From NCBI GenBank assembly GCA_008638375.1, contig CM018046.1, positions 45,543,206 through 45,607,205 of the forward strand: a stretch of DNA of 64,000 nucleotides, read 5' to 3'. Positions 1 through 14,200 of the stretch are shown here, piece by piece (position 1 is the first letter of the stretch; the number at the start of each line of letters is the position of its first letter). The position numbers were made by a program, and so were the translations under genes. The notes below the pieces were generated by a model that had not been told where the DNA came from, did no database searches, and was given only the letters and a program-made list of their open reading frames with translations. Origin of the DNA: Nyssa sinensis. Its lineage: Eukaryota; Streptophyta; Magnoliopsida; Cornales; Nyssaceae.

Positions 1-1104
1 AGAGATAGTTATCAAATGCACTCTTTTTTTTTTTACTTCTGCTTTTAAGCAAAAATCTAAACATTGTAAAACTTACTTTTTTGACTTATTAAAAATACTT
101 TCAACTAAACCAAATGTTACCGAGTTGTTTTTACTGCATAGAATAGAAACCGACATAAAATTCCTAAAAGTAGTCTGGCAAAATAGGTGATCAAAGTGGA
201 TTTTAGGCAAAAGAATTGCTTAAAAATCTAGTTGCATCCAATTTTGGATGGCTGCCTGTGTGCCTCCGTTGAACCTGAATGATTTACAATGCATAAAATT
301 TTAAGGTGCAGAAAAATGAAACAGGTACAATAAAATGATTCCATTTCCACAAATAATGTAAAATATCTAATAAGATGCCAGTTGTATCCATAGGTTGGAT
401 TTGGTCACTTATCAGTATTTGTATGCCCAGTTCCATTATTATTTGTCCTGTGTTCCACATCCGATACGAAATCACCCATCTAGTCAAAAAACTGAATTCT
501 TATTCTTTCAAATAGTGAAACACCAAAAGAAAGTAGTGTGTGTGTATTAATACCCAACAGGTCCGTCGTAATGGCCCAAATTGAGTTCAATTCCCATCAG
601 GAACAGAATAAGTTAATGGACACCACCTAATAATCAATTAGGTGTATGACCCAAAACTTACTGTTCAGTAAGGTTGCTTTTAAACCCCCCAACCCAAACC
701 CAAAAAAAAAAGTAATGTTGCTGTTGGGTAATTCAGTTAGCAGGTGGGTGCTCACTGCGGTAGTGCTCCTGTAAAGAAATGAAAGGAAATCATTCCATGA
801 AATCCTGAGAACAATCGTCCATGTGCAGTGAAATATTGCATATGGTATGGAATGAAATGGAAAGGAAAAAAAAATCATCTCAAGTAGGGGAGCTGCTGAT
901 GCCAAGCTTAGCAGTTGTTCATTCTCAATCTAGTAACATAGTGGAGCCAAAGTAAACCCAGATTGCAACAACTAACCTATATGTTCCACTGACTTTTGAA
1001 TCATCACCATTTGTTCTATTGACATATTATTTTCTTTTTAATTTTTTTAATACCCTTTAGATGCATGAAGTATAATAACATGTATGCCATTTTTTGTATG
1101 TCAG
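1..1104 (+). other. intron sequence upstream of the first visible hydrolase exon
   Basis: The exon at 1105 is preceded by a pyrimidine-rich tract and AG and begins in phase 0 in the middle of a known protein, so the sequence before it must be intron. I find no further hydrolase exon in 1-1100 and no recognisable element. Confidence 0.55.
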
Positions 1105-3067
1105 AAATTGCCTGAGCTAGAGAAGCGTTTGATAAGCTTAAACTCTGGTGATGAGAATGCAGTCAAATCTGCAATTGAGGAATTCTCTATAAATGTCCAG
1201 ATTGATGAAGAAAGTGTCCTAAACAAGTAAGAGATCTAAATTAATGAAGCATATTTGCTACTTCTGAAAAGATCATTAAAACCATTATGCTTTGGTGCAT
1301 GCAGGCAGTCAGTAATCGATGAGTGCTTCTCCAAGGATTCAGTGGAGGAGATTATGAAATCATTTGTAAGTTTATTTTTCAACTTTCTGCAAGGTGAAAA
1401 GCAGCAAATTTACAGCTTCCAATGGAGATGTTTATCATAGAATTGCATACCTGTAGGCTGTAACTTCACAGAGCCTCAATATCTACATGAATGGATATTT
1501 ATTTTGCCTTTCAGGAAGCTGAGGGAAGCAAAGAAGGGAATGCTTGGATTGGTGCAGTTCTCAAAGGCTTAAAAAGATCATCCCCAACAGGATTGATGAT
1601 AACACTGAGATCGGTAATGGCTTCTTTTGTTATCACATATGACAGAAGCTTCAATTTATTTTATGTCTACTGTAAATAGTATTATAAAAGAATGTTAGGT
1701 ATCAAATTTGATTTGGAATGGGGCAATGCTATATGAATGATAGTTTCAAAAGGCTCATGAGATTTACATGGCAAATCTCATGCTTGATGGCATTGATTAA
1801 CCGAGGGCTGTGCTGTGCATTTAGTTTTTCTTTTTCTTTTTGATTAGAAAATGGATACTTCATTCATAAGTTTACTAGTGCAACTGATCCAGAAAACAAG
1901 AAGCCACTAGCAATAATGACATGACTAATCAATTTTATTGCAAAAGGACCAAAAGCCATGATGATTTTGCAATAGCACTGGCCTCTGGATTTTCCCCCTT
2001 CCATCTCTTTTATCGGCAAGACCAAGACCTTCTCTCCCCTGATTCCCACCAAGTTCCATCAAAGCAAATTTTTCTCACTACTCTAGAATTGGTATCTGAG
2101 GCCTGATTCATAAGGACATATTCTGTAGTTTTGTTGCTAAGTTGTGCTTGGAATAGCTACATCAGTTGCATATTGGTCCTAGGCATCCTTGAAAATGCAT
2201 TTATCTTGTTGCCTCCTGTAATATGAGTTTTTCATGGTTAACCAACAAAGTACATGTTGAGAGTTGACACTTGAAATTCTTTTTTTTTTTCTTTTCTATT
2301 CTATTCATAGAGATTGTCTTGGCAAATATCGGAGATGATGTATAGTCACTGACTTAAGTAGTGGTTTCTTTTTCCACTCTACTAGTGCATTGTTTGCTCG
2401 AACTCCATACATGCAAAATCATTTGATGATTTGATGTAAGTACTCTTTGTTACTGATAATGAACTTGTTGGAATTCACACTAATTAGTTTCTTTATCACA
2501 ATAAACATTTTATGCTTGATGTAGACTTAGCCTCCCAACTTATGTTTCAGATTCTATGTGATACCAGATAGTTGGAATTGGGCATGTTTTTTTTAGATTT
2601 GTACTGTTCTTCGGTAATAAGTATTTATTTTTAACTTTAAAAATGTGTGAAACTTGGTCTAATGAATTACTTCACAAAAAGCAAAAGCATCAATGGCTTG
2701 TTCTATACATATAGTTTATGAAGTACGGACATTCTATTTTGGCTAATGTATCCATGTCGGGCACATTCAAACACGTATTGGACAAGTGAAAAAAGAATAG
2801 GACATGACTTGTTCTTTTTCTTTTCTTTTTTTGGATTTTTTTCTCTCTTTAGTTCTCTTTTTTTATTAGTATTATTATTATATATATACATATATATGTT
2901 TTATATAGTAGTTAGTAAATTTGTTTTGAAACTTAGATCATAGATGTTGATGATTAATGAAGAAGTTCTTTAATTTTTATGTTGTTTTGATATCTTAATA
3001 ATAGTATTGTGATTTGTGTGTTTTATGCGAATTTTAATTGAAACAACATTATATTTTTACTATATAG

Positions 3068-3109
<42 letters not shown>

Positions 3110-3999
3110 CATGTCCCTGACTTATCTGTATCCTACTTTTTTGAGAAACGTCGTATCCGTGTGTAGTATCCATATTTTTTGTCCATGTCTATGCTCCATA
3201 GCATGTAGTAGATTTACCAAGGTGCTATTTCTTGCATTTAATGCATCTGTTGCCTCAGTTTCTGCTTCTTGAACCTTTGACAGATTCGTGAAGGAAGGAA
3301 GCAAACACTGCCTGAATGCCTGAAGAAAGAATTTAGACTAACAATGAATATACTACGAACCACAATATCTGGTGATGTCTACGAGGTAATTATCAAATTT
3401 ATTAGTCTTCCAATGATGAAAATTTGCACTGGTCTATAATTCAATTTTGAAACTACAAATTACTTTCCAACCTCTAAAAGTGAACCTTTTTCTCATTTCC
3501 TGAAAATAGGGTATCAGAGCTCTTACCATTGACAAGGATAATGCTCCAAAGGTATGCTCTCTGTGTTTGTTTACCCAAATTTTGGTTAACTTTATGCTTA
3601 AGACAGACTTGTCTGGGCTGGGCTGAACTGGATAGCAAAGAAAAAGTGGCTTTTAAATATTTCATTTCTAGGAACCCCTGCTCTCTCTCTAAAAGATCAC
3701 CTTTATTATGCAGTGGGACCCGCCATCTCTTGACAAAGTGGACAATGAAAAATTAGACCTGGTGTCCCAGCCCTTCAAAGAAGATTTGGAGCTCCAGATT
3801 CCAGAAAGGGAAGAATGCAGGTTAGTGTGAATTCAAATATCTTATTTGATATCCAGTCTACTTGACTTTATTAAAATATTATTATGTGAAAGAATTTCTG
3901 ATTATTTCTATATTTCAACCCAAACCAATCCACAGGTGGGATGGAAAATATGAGAATTCAGTTTATGCAACTTTGAAGGTGATGGAAGAACCAAAATAA
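1105..3999 (+). CDS. 3-hydroxyisobutyryl-CoA hydrolase-like protein (C-terminal part)
   Basis: Seven coding exons join in one frame: 1105-1226, 1305-1365, 1515-1613, 3284-3385, 3510-3551, 3714-3820 and 3936-3999 (TAA stop), giving 198 residues. All introns are GT-AG and codons split correctly across them. The translation matches the C-terminal half of the plant mitochondrial 3-hydroxyisobutyryl-CoA hydrolase-like family (enoyl-CoA hydratase/isomerase superfamily, CHY1 relatives), including the SPTGLMITLR segment, the FRLTMNILR segment and the GIRALTIDKDNAPKWDPPSL segment near the C terminus. Family members hydrolyse 3-hydroxyisobutyryl-CoA in valine breakdown; the exact substrate of this paralogue is inferred. 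The N-terminal half, with the oxyanion-hole region and any transit peptide, lies before position 1, so the gene is partial because of the window edge, not because it is broken. It converges on VPS16, with about 1.3 kb between the stop codons. Confidence 0.88.
2716..3201. mobile_element. hAT-like non-autonomous element, GACAC-rich family, copy 1
   Basis: The element lies in the 1.67-kb intron 1614-3283 of the hydrolase gene. Its left end (TTATGAAGTACGGACA) and the reverse complement of its right end (CTATGGAGCATAGACA) form an imperfect terminal inverted repeat. Flanking 8-mers CATATAGT (2708-2715) and CATGTAGT (3202-3209) differ at one base and look like a target-site duplication. The interior has diverged GACAC/GTGTC-type subterminal repeats and a (TA)n run at about 3070-3105. 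No coding capacity is seen. Two further copies of the family lie at 14056 and 61108. Assignment to hAT rests only on the 8-bp duplication. Confidence 0.6.
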
Positions 4000-4826
4000 T
4001 TTTCTAATCAGCAGCTATCATTTCCTTGAAATACTCCCCTGGTTTGATCAGAATTTCCGGTGACATTTGGTTGCCATGCTCTTGCCATTTTCTGGTGAGG
4101 CTGAAAATATTTGCAGTCTTCAGCATAGCAAGTATTAATATAGAGTACTGTTTTTTTTTTCTTCCTTCCTACACATGGAATATCTATTGATCAGAGTGTG
4201 CTTAAATTTAGAATGAATTTGGTATGACAATTTTTTTTTTTGTCTTTCTCTATGAATTTGGCCTTTTTAACTCTGCAAATTTTTCTAAGAAGGGGAGATA
4301 ATTTAGTAGTTATCAATATCAATTGCTGAATTAAGTTCAACTTCTGAAAATCGCAGAGTGTTTGTGTGTATTATCAATATCGAGGATCAAAAGAACGGAA
4401 GCTAAGCAGCATGTGAGATGGAACACTTGTTAACAATAGGGCAGACTTATATATTTATACCACGAACCCAGGTGGGACAAGCCGCATAAACTCCAACGCG
4501 ACAAGAAAGATCTCCACTACCAAATAATGTGGGGATGCACGCTGATTGATCATGGCCGTTCATTATGATTTAGCTCCTTAGCCTATGGCATAGCCTAGCA
4601 TTACCATAGGAGACTTGGGAGTAGTCATAATTTCATCTTGTCTATATTTCTTTCCATCATCTCTCATCTTACTACCACCACCATACTATAACTTGTATTT
4701 ATACGCCCCCACCCCGCAAGGTTAGAACAGATTACTTATGATGGATTTGAGTAGTAAACACAAATGTGAATAAGCCATTAAACAATATCAAGCATTTCTT
4801 ACTATAATTTTCAGGAACAACTCTGA

Positions 4827-4857
<31 letters not shown>

Positions 4858-5292
4858 GTGCCACTGCAGTATCAGCATCAATCTCAATCAATATGCAAAT
4901 CACTTCCAACCAAAGAAAGAGAGGACCATTGGAAAAGCTTTCACAGAATAGCTTCATTCTTTCATTATTTTCTCGTTACTGCAATCAAAATCACAACATT
5001 AACACAATTTGTAAGGATAAGTAAAGTTGTTTGTACAAATACAATGTGATCCGGATTTGGAAAGAAAAATATACAAATGAGTAGAGAAGGTTCCTGAATG
5101 ACAACTTCATCAAGTCACGAGGGAAACAACTTTATGCGACCATAGCTTCAGCAGCTTCAACTATGTGAAAATGATGCGAGAGAGGGAACTTGTCTGCTCT
5201 GCCTTTTCACACAATATAAACTAAACAAAAAATAATACATGTAGCACACAAAAGCAAACTCAAAAAGTACAGTTATGGTGGGATAATAAAGA
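4000..5292. other. convergent intergenic region with the 3' ends of two genes
   Basis: This interval holds the 3' UTRs of the hydrolase gene (+) and VPS16 (-). It carries a (CT)n run at 4827-4851 followed by a short TATATA stretch. No open frame longer than about 60 codons resembles a protein I know, and I see no canonical AATAAA that fixes either polyadenylation site. Confidence 0.5.
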
Positions 5293-8200
5293 CTATGAAA
5301 TGCCTTGGAAGGACAATCGGTCTCGAATAGTATCAAAAATTGATGAAGCAGCTGCATTTTGTGCAAAAGTTAACTTCAAACGCCCAAGCAATTCACCGTC
5401 TTTAGCTTGAGACGCAGCATCTGCAGCTTCCTTGGCCATACCAATTCGAGCATAAGCCTGTTGAGGGACTTAAATTTGTTAACCTTGAATCTTTTACTAA
5501 TAAGAAAATTGAATAAGGAGCCAAATTGTGTGTTTTTGTGTGTGTGTGTGATAGAGAGAGAGAGAGAAAGAATATTGGTTTGTAAAGAACTGATAACTAC
5601 ATCACCCTTGAACTGCTCACGTGGATTAGCAATAAAAGGAATACGAGCATGGCAGAGAAAACAAGAAAAGAAAATTGACCCGCTCCATTGCCAAATAGTG
5701 GTAATAACTATTTTTTAAACAGTGGGAAGACCCAAAATTCTTTTTGTTTCCTGACTTCTCAGCAGTTAAACAGAACACTAATTTGTTGCAGTAGAAGAAT
5801 CAATGCAACTGATGAACCACTTTAATTCATAGTACATTTAAATTACCTCGGCTCTCTCACGGGGATCTGCCAGTTTAGGGATATATTTTAAAGCTTCACC
5901 TTTCTCGTCTGCATCAACGCATGCCTCCACAAATGGCCGATAACCTATTGATCCAAAAGAAACAAAGGTGTCCAACTAGTCAATTTTGTGTGCAATGGGT
6001 AGCAACAACAGTTAAGAGGTTATTTTGGGTAGTCTTGTGGAATGCGTTAAAACATGCCTCTTTTTGTATGGAACACACAATAGGAAATATTTATCCTGTG
6101 TAATATAAGACTTCTACAAACACATTTGCATCAAAAACTTGATAAACAAAGTTGAGAAGGAAAGAGAGAGAAGGAAAAAATCTCTGTAACAAAGTTCCAA
6201 AATTAGAAGCAGAACGAGATCTTATAAAACTCAAGGTTGATTTACAAACTCAAAACATGACCATCTCTGAGTAAACCCTCAACAGAACATTTACTATATA
6301 CCACTCTCAACAATACATGAATAGTCATAATATGTAAATCTAAGCATATCAAAAAACATAATCTAATCTCCATAATGTCATGCATCTTACATGCAGATCG
6401 TATTAAATAACACAAATCTGATAGCAAATTCTTCATTTTACGATATGACCCAATCTAGTTAGATTCACATAATATAAATTTTATATGCATAACACAGCAA
6501 ACAATTTTAAGTGAGTAAATCTCCACTGTTACATGCCTTCAAACCAAACCCCAAACTAAACTTCACTTGAAGGAACAAAAAGACTGCGATCTGGAGTCAG
6601 AGAACATTAAAATTTGATACATAAGATAGGAAACTATAAGATTTCAACCATATAATATGATAGATCAAATAACTAATAATGTCAGATTCAGATAAGTTCA
6701 TATCAGATTCAATTTGGAAAAAACCTTCAACATTCAATCTATCGACAGGGTTACCCTAATGAACCAGTGTATAACACATGCTTGCTAGTAATACTACACA
6801 ATGGTAAAATCTTAATCAAATCACCTACAAGAAATATTCAGGGTAAATTGCTAATTTGGAAGAAAATCACACAAAAACAAGTACAGAAACCTCTTTCAAT
6901 TGAAGGTGATATTTTCTACATGTCTGCTTCTTTAGATTGTTATATAACAATAATCAAGATGGACAGCTTACCAATAGGTGGCCTTTTCTCCTTTGAAAAT
7001 TTTTCTAGGGCATCCCAATCTCTGATAGTAGCCAAAGCAAAAACTTTAAGCCAATACCATCGCTTTTCTGAAACCTGAGACAAGAAAATGACAATACAAT
7101 AATCACAATTCAAGTTGAACAAGTTGCAGAGTCGAACAAATAAAAGTGCAAAAACAATAATACATGCAGAAGGATTTTCTTTTCCACATTTCTGATGCAA
7201 TATGCTTTTTCCATGAAATGTTTTCATCAACGGAAGGAGTCATGCAGGAACTTTACAAACCTTGAATTCTGTTTTTACTTTAACTGCAGCCCGATGATTT
7301 CCCAACACAATACATGTGCGAATCGTATCACTGATACTTGAATCCACAAAAATGGCCTGCTTTGTAGACACTTCTAACTCATGCTGAATTCTGTAGTAAT
7401 TGCAAAGAAAGTGATGAGAGGTGCAACTAAATTGATCAAGTACCAAACCAATCAAACGAGAGAAAATTTAAACTTCCTAGAATTGAAACTCAATGGTTCT
7501 GCAATTTTTTAAACTAGACTTTCACCACTGGATTGTCATGTGAAAACTCATGGTTATCCTCTTAAAAATAGAACAAAAAAAAAAAAAATGTTTGAGATAT
7601 TTTTTTGAGCAATTACATGCAAAGTTTCTCGTTCTGATTCAATCAAATTTAACAAGAGGACAAGTTTTCTTCTTTTTTTTGGTGGGTAAAATATTTTGTT
7701 ACTGGCTAGTCGCTAAGCAACAAGAGGACAAGTTGAACATTACATTAAGCACTTCTAAAACTAGTATGCAGAAAAATTAAGTTTTAAAAATAGCAAAGGA
7801 AGACGATCTCAAAGGTCTTTATAAGTGATCCTGGTGGTCATTCTCTTCAAACAAAGAACCACCTATGCTTCCATTTCATTTCCATGCCTTAAAACCATCC
7901 ATGGACTAAAACTTATGTCAACTCATATGAAATGGTTTGATTCTTGTTCTATAAACTTCTTACGAAACTCAAAATACCAGACCAGGGCCACTAGTATGTG
8001 TGAGAAAATTAATTGTGTGTGAAACATTGAATTGTCCCATAAGGGCCTAATGGTCTCATATGCCAAACAGCACAATTACAGATGTGATTATATTATCTAT
8101 AAAGTGGTTTTACCCTGAACCAAAGCAAAAGATACATTTTACCTTAATAATTTTGCATGCTCTTCAGCTGCTTTTGACTCAAAAGTATGTTCCTTAGTTT

Positions 8201-11200
8201 CAGAGAAAAGACCTTGGGCCTTTTCAGTAAGTTTTATGCGTGGACTGTGAAGTGGAGATCCTTTGCTTGCCATTGGATTCTTTGCTAGTTGCCATGACTC
8301 TTTCCACAATAGAAAAGCAACATCCTACAAAACCAAATAACCTTCAGTTAGAAGTCAAAAAACAGAATATAGCTATCAGCAAAGAGTTCAGATTTAAAAC
8401 CTGGCATTATGAGGTAGTTTCTATCAAGATTATGCACTTTGACAACATATACTGAATTCATTAGGCACCAATATGAAAGAATCTGACCAAACCTTGTTCA
8501 TTAAAAAATATTATTACAATTATACAACAGCATATATAATTGCAATTTGGCTAACTATTTAAAACTGCTTAAATTTGTAGCATAAAACGTATGGCGAGCC
8601 TATCTAAATGGGTTAATAGAAACATAATTAGTCAAACAGTGGAAACACAATAAATTCCAAATATTACAATTTTATTTATTTTTGGGGTCAAATGGTGCCT
8701 AAAGAACCCTTGGAGTTAGATGAGTTGGAAAGAGGCTTGGGTAATATTTCCAAGGTTCTAGATTCAACTCCCACCCCAAGGACCACTTAGTGCTTATTTT
8801 CCATTGCATTATGAACCGTGCTTATAAGCAAAAACACCGGTTTTGTGCCGCAACAGCTGGATTAGACATTTTATTGGTATTTGGCATTGTTATAAGCAAA
8901 AACACTGGTTGTGCACCACAACAGCTGGATTAGACATTTTATTGGTATTTGGCATTGGAGATGATGTCCACACTTTTAGAGCAAAACAAATGTTTCAGAG
9001 AAGCAGGCTGGAGCTGCTTCCAGCTGCCAGTTTTGTGAGTTTTATGTTATTTTACCAAATGGTCCTTGCCCTTTTAGAATATTACAATTAAGACCAATCC
9101 CTTTTCTGAAAAATTAATACCAATGGGTGTTGATCCCAGGTGTAGGGGTTCAAACCAGACAAATGCAACAATTAATAGTTTTGTTTTCCAATATGTTAGT
9201 TAAATTATATACTGCTTCAACTTATATAACATATAATACATTTACAATTATATATGTTCAATATATTAATTCTTTATTTAATATTATTTGTTATATATAT
9301 ATTATTTATTTATTATATAAAAATTTTAAGCTATTGTTTAAAATAACACATGGCTAAATACATCCCAAACCATCAAATAAAATTCAGGAATAATTACACC
9401 AGCACCCCCTCAACTATGACTCAGTTACACAATACTCCTTGATCTTTATAATGTCACGAGTTGTCCCCATCGAGTCAACTCGCTTTATCCTTTGTGACAG
9501 AAATTATAAAATTACCATTATACCCGCACATAAATTTCACCTACACCACCTCCCATATATCGAATTTCACTTACACCTCCATACTCCAGGTTCTCTCTTC
9601 TTTTCTCTATAATATTATTTTTCCCTCATCTTTTTCCCCTTTCTATAAGAATAATTTTTTTTTGCATTCAACTCAGTGTAGTTATTATTAGAGGCACCCT
9701 TGAGGCCCTAAAGTCCCACATTGCAAGACGACAAAAAAGGGCTAACCTGAGTGAAGCAAGAAGCAAGACGCAAGACCCAAACTAATAAAATAATAATAAT
9801 AAAACATATATATATATATATATATTACACATTAAAAGTTAATTCATTCTAAGTTAAATAATATCTTATCTTTAAAATAATTATCACTTAACACTAAAAA
9901 ACTCAATTTCAAAGTTAAATATGACGTATTTAAATGACATAATCATTTTAAGCTTTAGTGCTTTCTTTCTAAATTAATATTTAAAGTTTTATTATCTATC
10001 TAAGTCTTATAGAGAAGAAATTTGGTTGATGGAAGGAAAATGTTTTATCGTGGGCAAACTCAAATTTTGTGAAGAATGATAATAATTTGCTAGTTATAGA
10101 AAATGAAATATCAAACCCTACTTAAAAAAAAATTATGTTGAAAGTGTTATTCTTCTTGGAACTTTGAATTTTAGGCAACATTTCAAATATTTAAATGTTT
10201 ATTAAGCTAATTTTGTATTAATATTTGATAATAATACTTATATTAATATAATAGATTGGATAATAATACTTCTAGACTATAACTATAATCTTTTATATTG
10301 ATCTGCCTCTTGCCAAATTGTTAAATAAGTACATAAAATACTATAAACATAATGGCATACAAGTAAAATATGTTACAATTAAAAAGACCCTTGCCTGATC
10401 ACCCCTCGCCTTGCTTGAGGTGATCACCTAGGCATGGCCTTTTTGAAGATGCTTGGCCTGGAACATGTTAAGGCAATAAGATTGAAAATCGCCTCGCCCG
10501 ATCGCCTAAGCGATAGCCTTTAACAACACTGATTCAACTTCAAGAAAAAGATTATTGCTACAATTTTTCGTTCCATTTTTTTTTTTACTGCCAAAGAAAC
10601 TTAGATACCGAATAGATTAAAAAGAAGACGTAATTTTTGTTTTATTTCTGTTTTAAAATTAATAGAATTATTGTCCACCCAAAAAATAATTTTTTTAAGA
10701 GTTAATTAGTATAAAGTCTCTCCACAAAATATTAAATTATTGTGAAGTCCACCATATTTCACTTTTAAGTTGAAGGACAATTGGTTATTTTATACTTTGA
10801 GTTCAGGTCCATTTTAATGAGCCGTCACTTTTATTTATTTTTTAAATGACAAGAATACCCTTATTTATCCCTTTACCCAACCCACAACCACTTTTTCAAA
10901 ACCCACGCATGTAATACAAAACTCTAATTCTCTCTCTCTAAAACATCTCTCGCCCTCACTGATCTACAAAACTCTGATTCTCTTTCTCTAAAACATATCT
11001 CTCTCCCTCACCGATCACCGCCAACACCACTCCACTACACAGCCATAGCCACATGCCCAACTCATTGGCATTTTTTCCAAGCCATGTAACTCACCAGCGG
11101 ATCATGATCTCAACCTCATCTCTCTCACAAATACATTTGCTTTCATGGAAGCTCACAAAAAACAACATTTTCCACCACCACCTCCTCTGCCAGTTTCAGC

Positions 11201-14200
11201 ACCACCGCGACGAGATCATCGTCGTATGACAAGTTGATGGACGTTTCTTTTGGCTTACACAAGATTCAATCTCGGTTTGTTGGTAGACAAATTGATAGGT
11301 ACTGCAAGTCATAAGGGCTCTAGGTATATAGTTGGATTTGTTAATTTATATATTTGAGCATTTTTTGGAGGTGCTGCGCGTGGATCTCATTGATGCCATT
11401 ACTTTTGGCATAAGGTTGTTCTGTCCACTTGGAACACTTGCATTATTGGCATACAATAAGATAAAAATCAATACTAGATGACGAAGTCTATTTGAATGCA
11501 TCCTTTTCTTCATAAGTTTTCTTTTGGTTCTAGTTTTGAATTTGGCTGCATTTGGAGAACTTGCATTGAAATATGTGCATTTGTTTTGGAGTCCTGAACT
11601 TGTGTTAACTAATATGGCAGAGGAGGTGATGACGGATGTAACAAGAAGTCACTATTTTCAATTCAAATATGGGAAGAAGATAATGGTGTACTGATAGAAT
11701 TTTACACCTGCGCAACCCAATCAAATATTATGAGGAAATTTTACACTTTGCAATAGTGTAAATTTTTACACTTTTTACAACTAGTAAGTTTTTAATTACC
11801 CATGCTTTAAATACTGATTTTTTTTTGTGACAATTTTGCACAACATTGAAAGTCAGTTTTGAGCATCCAACATGTGGCCAAAGAATTTTCTCAATTTTAT
11901 AAAATTGTGAAATTTTTATAGTTTTAGAAAAGTGTAAATTTTTACACGCCCCTAAGTTTTTCACTAACAAAATTGGATCTCAAACAAGATCCAAATTTTT
12001 ACACTTTTGCTGATGAAATTTTACACTTTCATAATGAATTTTTTTCTTTAGATTTTCATATTAAATATGGATCTTGTTTGATAGATCCGGATGTTTAGAA
12101 TCCAAATATAGAATTTTTATTAAAAATGGATTTATAAATCTAAGTTATTGAATTTTAAAGTTTTGGAAAAAAAATTGTGGCTGCTCTTATTTCTCGGGAT
12201 TTGGTGCTCCAGCCACGCACTTGTCTTTTGAAGTAATGAACTTATTTAGGAATGTAAGGGTATTTTAGTCATTGAAGGTTAGAAGGACTTGGTGGGTTAT
12301 TAACTTTAGACTGGACCTGATGATAATTTTTATACTTTTAGTGGACTCTAGTCTTAATGAGCCTTTTTTTAATTGATAAATTATGTGGTGATTTTTTTAA
12401 AAAAACATTTATTACATTATGTGTAAGAACATGCCACAATTCTGTTTCAGAGTTAATTGTTTTGATTTTATTAAAAACAGATATATAGATTAGTATAAGA
12501 ATATTTGTCCTTCAAATACATAAATCATGTTTAAATATCTAAAAGCTCCATGTGTAGATCTCTCAAATGAATAGGATAAAGCTAATAAAGAAGGAGAGAT
12601 GGAAAATAAGGATTAAAAATGAGAAGTGAAAAAAAGTATAAATTATAAAAATGAAAAATAAAAAAATTGATGAGTGAAAATAAAATATAAAAATTAGGAA
12701 TTTAATGACAAGGGGTAATACGTAACCAGTTGATAGTTGAGGGGGTGTTGGTGTAAGAAGGGTAGTTTTGTCTTAAAAATGTTGTAAAATGGCCCATGAC
12801 ATTCACATGCATCTTTTCCGTTAATTTTATAGAAGCCTGACTAACAGGAGGGTATTAAGAGTCACGGGTCACTGCTTGAAGGGGTGTGGGGTCGGGCAAA
12901 ATAGTTTAAGGGGTAAGTTAAAATCGAGTCATACTAGGGGGGTGGTAATTATTCCTAAAATTTAAAGGGCAAAAAAGACATTGTAAATTCCACAATCACT
13001 TAGGAAAAATCTTACCCAGACAGTTCTAACTTCATAATCACTTTCAAAAACATCCATCCAAACGTCAAACCACTTATTCAAGAAACACTTTCTACAAACC
13101 TATTTCTTACAAAATCACTTTTCTAATGGTTTCAAAGAACCCAAATGGGCACTCACCTATCAATAACAACAATAACAATAATAATAATAATGCCTAAAGT
13201 GCCTCAAAGTTCCCCCAATAATATATTTGTTTCAACATACCCATCCGTCAATGTAAAAGGATCTACTCCGTTCGTTAAGAACCTTAACGGTCCCTCTTTT
13301 GAGTCCTTCGTTTGTTAAATGTATGTTCATCGTGATTACATATATATATGTATGTGTGTGAATGTATATATATGTATGAGTGTGAATGTGTATATGTGTG
13401 TGTATGTATGTGCAAGTTGCAGTAACTACATATGTGAATGGAAAAATAACAGGTCTCACTTTAGGTCGCCCTGGTTTCTACCATATTCATGCCCCCGGAA
13501 TGAGGCTGCAGTTCAACTGGTCCTCCCCCCTTCCATTACTTTCTGACTGACATGGGTTGATGAAATTGGTGATAGATGGTGAAGCTTGACAGGTGGAGTG
13601 GTGGATGGTTGCTGGTGGTTAATGTTGACAGGGCATTGGACATTGGAGCAGTGACAGGTATTGTAGTGATGGTTTTTGGTTTATTCTTAAGCAATGGTTG
13701 TGGTTTGATGGATAGGTGGTGATGTTTGGGGAAGAGAGAGATTTATAGAAAACAAATAAATAAAACACTGAGGGTAATATTTTACTTTCACTATTCCATT
13801 ATATTCTGTCAGTCACAGTGAGTTCAAGGGAGCAAAAAATGCACTTCAATGGATCATGATTAAATTGACCCATAATTCATGGGTTGTATCTGTAATTTAT
13901 CCAATTTTTAAGAAAGGAAAACATTATCTGCTAAGAGAACAGATATACTACCACTTTGTCCAATATGTCAACAACCCTACAATGGAGGGATCACACAAAT
14001 CAAATTCTTGAATAATCACAGATAACTGACTTGACCCTATAAGACAAAATATCACCTAAGTAGCACTGACACAGGCATGAGACACGAATATGATACGGAT
14101 ACATCAACACGGAAAATCCTTAAAAAAAAAAGACAGATACAGCGAGGACATGACAATATATAAAAATAAAGAAATACTTTGACAAAAGGACATTGACATG

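Noticed and set aside
13232..13546. His/Tyr/Thr-rich and Val/Cys-rich frames on both strands
   Set aside because: They are translations of a TATATGTGTG microsatellite.
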